Assembly (NCBI RefSeq): GCF_014596725.1
Contig: NZ_JACVEG010000001.1
Span: forward strand, 806,001 to 870,000
Length of the DNA stretch: 64,000 nt
Source of the DNA: Vibrio sp. Y2-5
GTDB taxonomy: Bacteria > Pseudomonadota > Gammaproteobacteria > Enterobacterales > Vibrionaceae
Direction: 5' to 3'
Part shown: positions 62,055-64,000 of the stretch, piece by piece
How the letters are laid out: the number at the start of each line of letters is the position of its first letter
Numbering within the stretch: position 1 is the stretch's first letter
Position numbers and translations under genes: made by a program
Notes under the pieces: generated by a model
The model's database searches: none
What the model saw: only the letters and a program-made list of their open reading frames with translations
Told to the model about the DNA's origin: nothing

Positions 62055-62267
62055 CTTTGAAAATGAAAAAAAACGTTAGTAGCCACTAACTGATGATCTA
62101 AGAACAGAGTTGATTGTAAAAAATCGAGCTTTCAAGATTGGTTTATTCGTAACCGATCGAAAAAAAATTTCCTTGATCTTTAACTAAAAATTCGAGCCAA
62201 ATTTTGTTGATTCAAAATGGAACACAATGCACGAAAAACGTGCATAAAAATGAAATGTTTCTCGAAG

Positions 62268-62296
62268 AAAATGAGGGTTAAAAAACCCTCATTTTT
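62268..62296. terminator. Terminator after ubiG
   Basis: ATGAGGG pairs with CCCTCAT over TTAAAAAA, with A-tracts and T-tracts on both sides. It ends ubiG on the minus strand, just downstream of its stop codon. Confidence 0.8.
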
Positions 62297-62315
62297 GCGA
62301 CCAGAATATTTACCA

Positions 62316-63029
62316 TCAGAACAAACGTGTGTGAACGATGTAGTTCACATCGACATTTTTCCCTAAGCGATAGCTATCAGTTAGCGGGTTATAGAGAAGT
62401 CCGGTAATACCTTGCTCTTTAAGGTGCGTTTGATCGACCATTTTAAGTAGCTCAGAAGGACGGATAAACTTCTCGTGGTCGTGGGTACCGTCAGGGACAA
62501 TCTTCATTAGCTTTTCCGCCCCTACAATAGCAAAAAGATACGACTTAATGTTGCGGTTCAAGGTAGAAAAGAAGACGTGACCGTTCGGTTTGACCAATGC
62601 TGCGCAGGCCTGAACGACTGAAAGCGGGTCAGGGACGTGTTCCAGCATTTCCATACAAGTCACCACATCATAGGTTTGTGGGTTTTCTTTTGCGTGTTCT
62701 TCGATTGTACTCTGAATATAAGTGAGCTTAGTTCCCGTCTCTAATGCGTGAAGACGAGCAACCTCCAGAGGTTCTTTGCCCATATCTAAGCCAGTCACTT
62801 CTGCGCCTTCACGAGCCATGCTTTCTGCCAAAATGCCTCCACCGCAGCCAACGTCCAGTACTTTCTTGCCAAAAAGACCATCGGCTTTGTCGAGAACGTA
62901 ATTGAGACGAAGAGGGTTAATCTGGTGAAGAGGTTTGAATTCGCCTTCTAGATCCCACCAACGAGAGGCCATGTCCTCGAATTTTTTTATTTCGTTAGGG
63001 TCGACGTTTTGATTTTGAGTTGTCGTCAT
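62316..63029 (-). CDS. ubiG: Ubiquinone biosynthesis O-methyltransferase, 237 residues
   Basis: A SAM-dependent methyltransferase that carries out both O-methylations of ubiquinone synthesis. It shows [20 protein letters not shown] (SAM motif I), [11 protein letters not shown] and FFSTLNRN, and a close match to E. coli UbiG (240 residues) along the whole chain. The ATG at 63029 is chosen because AAAGG lies upstream; an ATG eight codons earlier is possible. It is divergent from gyrA, as in E. coli. Confidence 0.96.
   Translation of the reverse strand: MTTTQNQNVDPNEIKKFEDMASRWWDLEGEFKPLHQINPLRLNYVLDKADGLFGKKVLDVGCGGGILAESMAREGAEVTGLDMGKEPLEVARLHALETGTKLTYIQSTIEEHAKENPQTYDVVTCMEMLEHVPDPLSVVQACAALVKPNGHVFFSTLNRNIKSYLFAIVGAEKLMKIVPDGTHDHEKFIRPSELLKMVDQTHLKEQGITGLLYNPLTDSYRLGKNVDVNYIVHTRLF

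Positions 63030-64000
<971 letters not shown>

Larger units (their letters stand above)
61853..62267. other. Regulatory region upstream of nrdA
   Basis: About 415 bases with the nrdA promoter on the minus strand, the NrdR boxes and a DnaA box (separate entries). A small hairpin (TGCACGAAAAACGTGCA, about 62228-62244) is also present. No gene is seen. Confidence 0.5.

Overview
This is a 64-kb stretch of chromosome from a marine gammaproteobacterium, almost certainly a Vibrio. Three things point there: the gene order rplY - radD - rsuA - bcr and yfaE/nrdB/nrdA - ubiG - gyrA, the three-gene carboxynorspermidine (norspermidine) operon typical of Vibrio, and Vibrio-like protein sequences throughout. 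The window opens inside a polysaccharide lyase gene and closes inside gyrA. I see no rRNA, tRNA, intact insertion sequence or CRISPR array.

Layout. 0-4.7 kb: the end of a PL8-type lyase, two small or unknown proteins, a chemotaxis receptor and an AT-rich gap with a possible 40-residue ORF. 4.7-14.2 kb: five genes on the minus strand encoding circularly permuted ATP-grasp, alpha-E and transglutaminase proteins. This is a predicted but biochemically unassigned peptide-modification system, present here both as separate genes and as a fused gene, with a strikingly structured 5' leader. 14.4-16.7 kb: small proteins and a leucine-rich-repeat protein kinase. 16.7-20.5 kb: an AT-rich accessory patch of orphan genes. 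20.6-30 kb: conserved backbone with rplY (structured leader), a PhoQ/PhoP-like two-component pair with a PepSY partner, radD, rsuA, bcr, a DUF2913 gene and an SDR/DUF2867 gene. 30-37 kb: a MATE pump, an ABC transporter with an AttH-like lipocalin protein, and nhaA. 37-42 kb: a TolC/OmpA pair divergent from a short LapA-like adhesin with a LapG-type cleavage motif. 42-48 kb: the norspermidine operon (fused DABA aminotransferase/decarboxylase, carboxynorspermidine dehydrogenase, nspC) behind a roughly 500-bp leader full of hairpins. 48-55 kb: a GcvR-like ACT protein, then a TRAP transporter, gluconokinase, 6-phosphogluconate dehydrogenase and a GntR/LacI regulator with three GntR-type operators. 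55-64 kb: DUF3943, a CinA-family protein, a small unknown, yfaE-nrdB-nrdA with paired NrdR boxes and a DnaA box, ubiG and gyrA.

How the parts work together. The TRAP-gntK-gnd-gntR set reads as a self-contained route from an imported sugar acid (probably gluconate) to ribulose 5-phosphate. NrdAB with YfaE makes dNTPs. The TolC/OmpA pair probably exports or anchors the adhesin, but the ABC and membrane-fusion parts are not in this window. The best candidates for undescribed biology are the structured RNA-like leaders of the amidoligase-type cluster and of the norspermidine operon, the doubled amidoligase-type cluster itself, and the orphan genes at 17-20.5 kb. Functions come from motif recognition by eye, without database searches.
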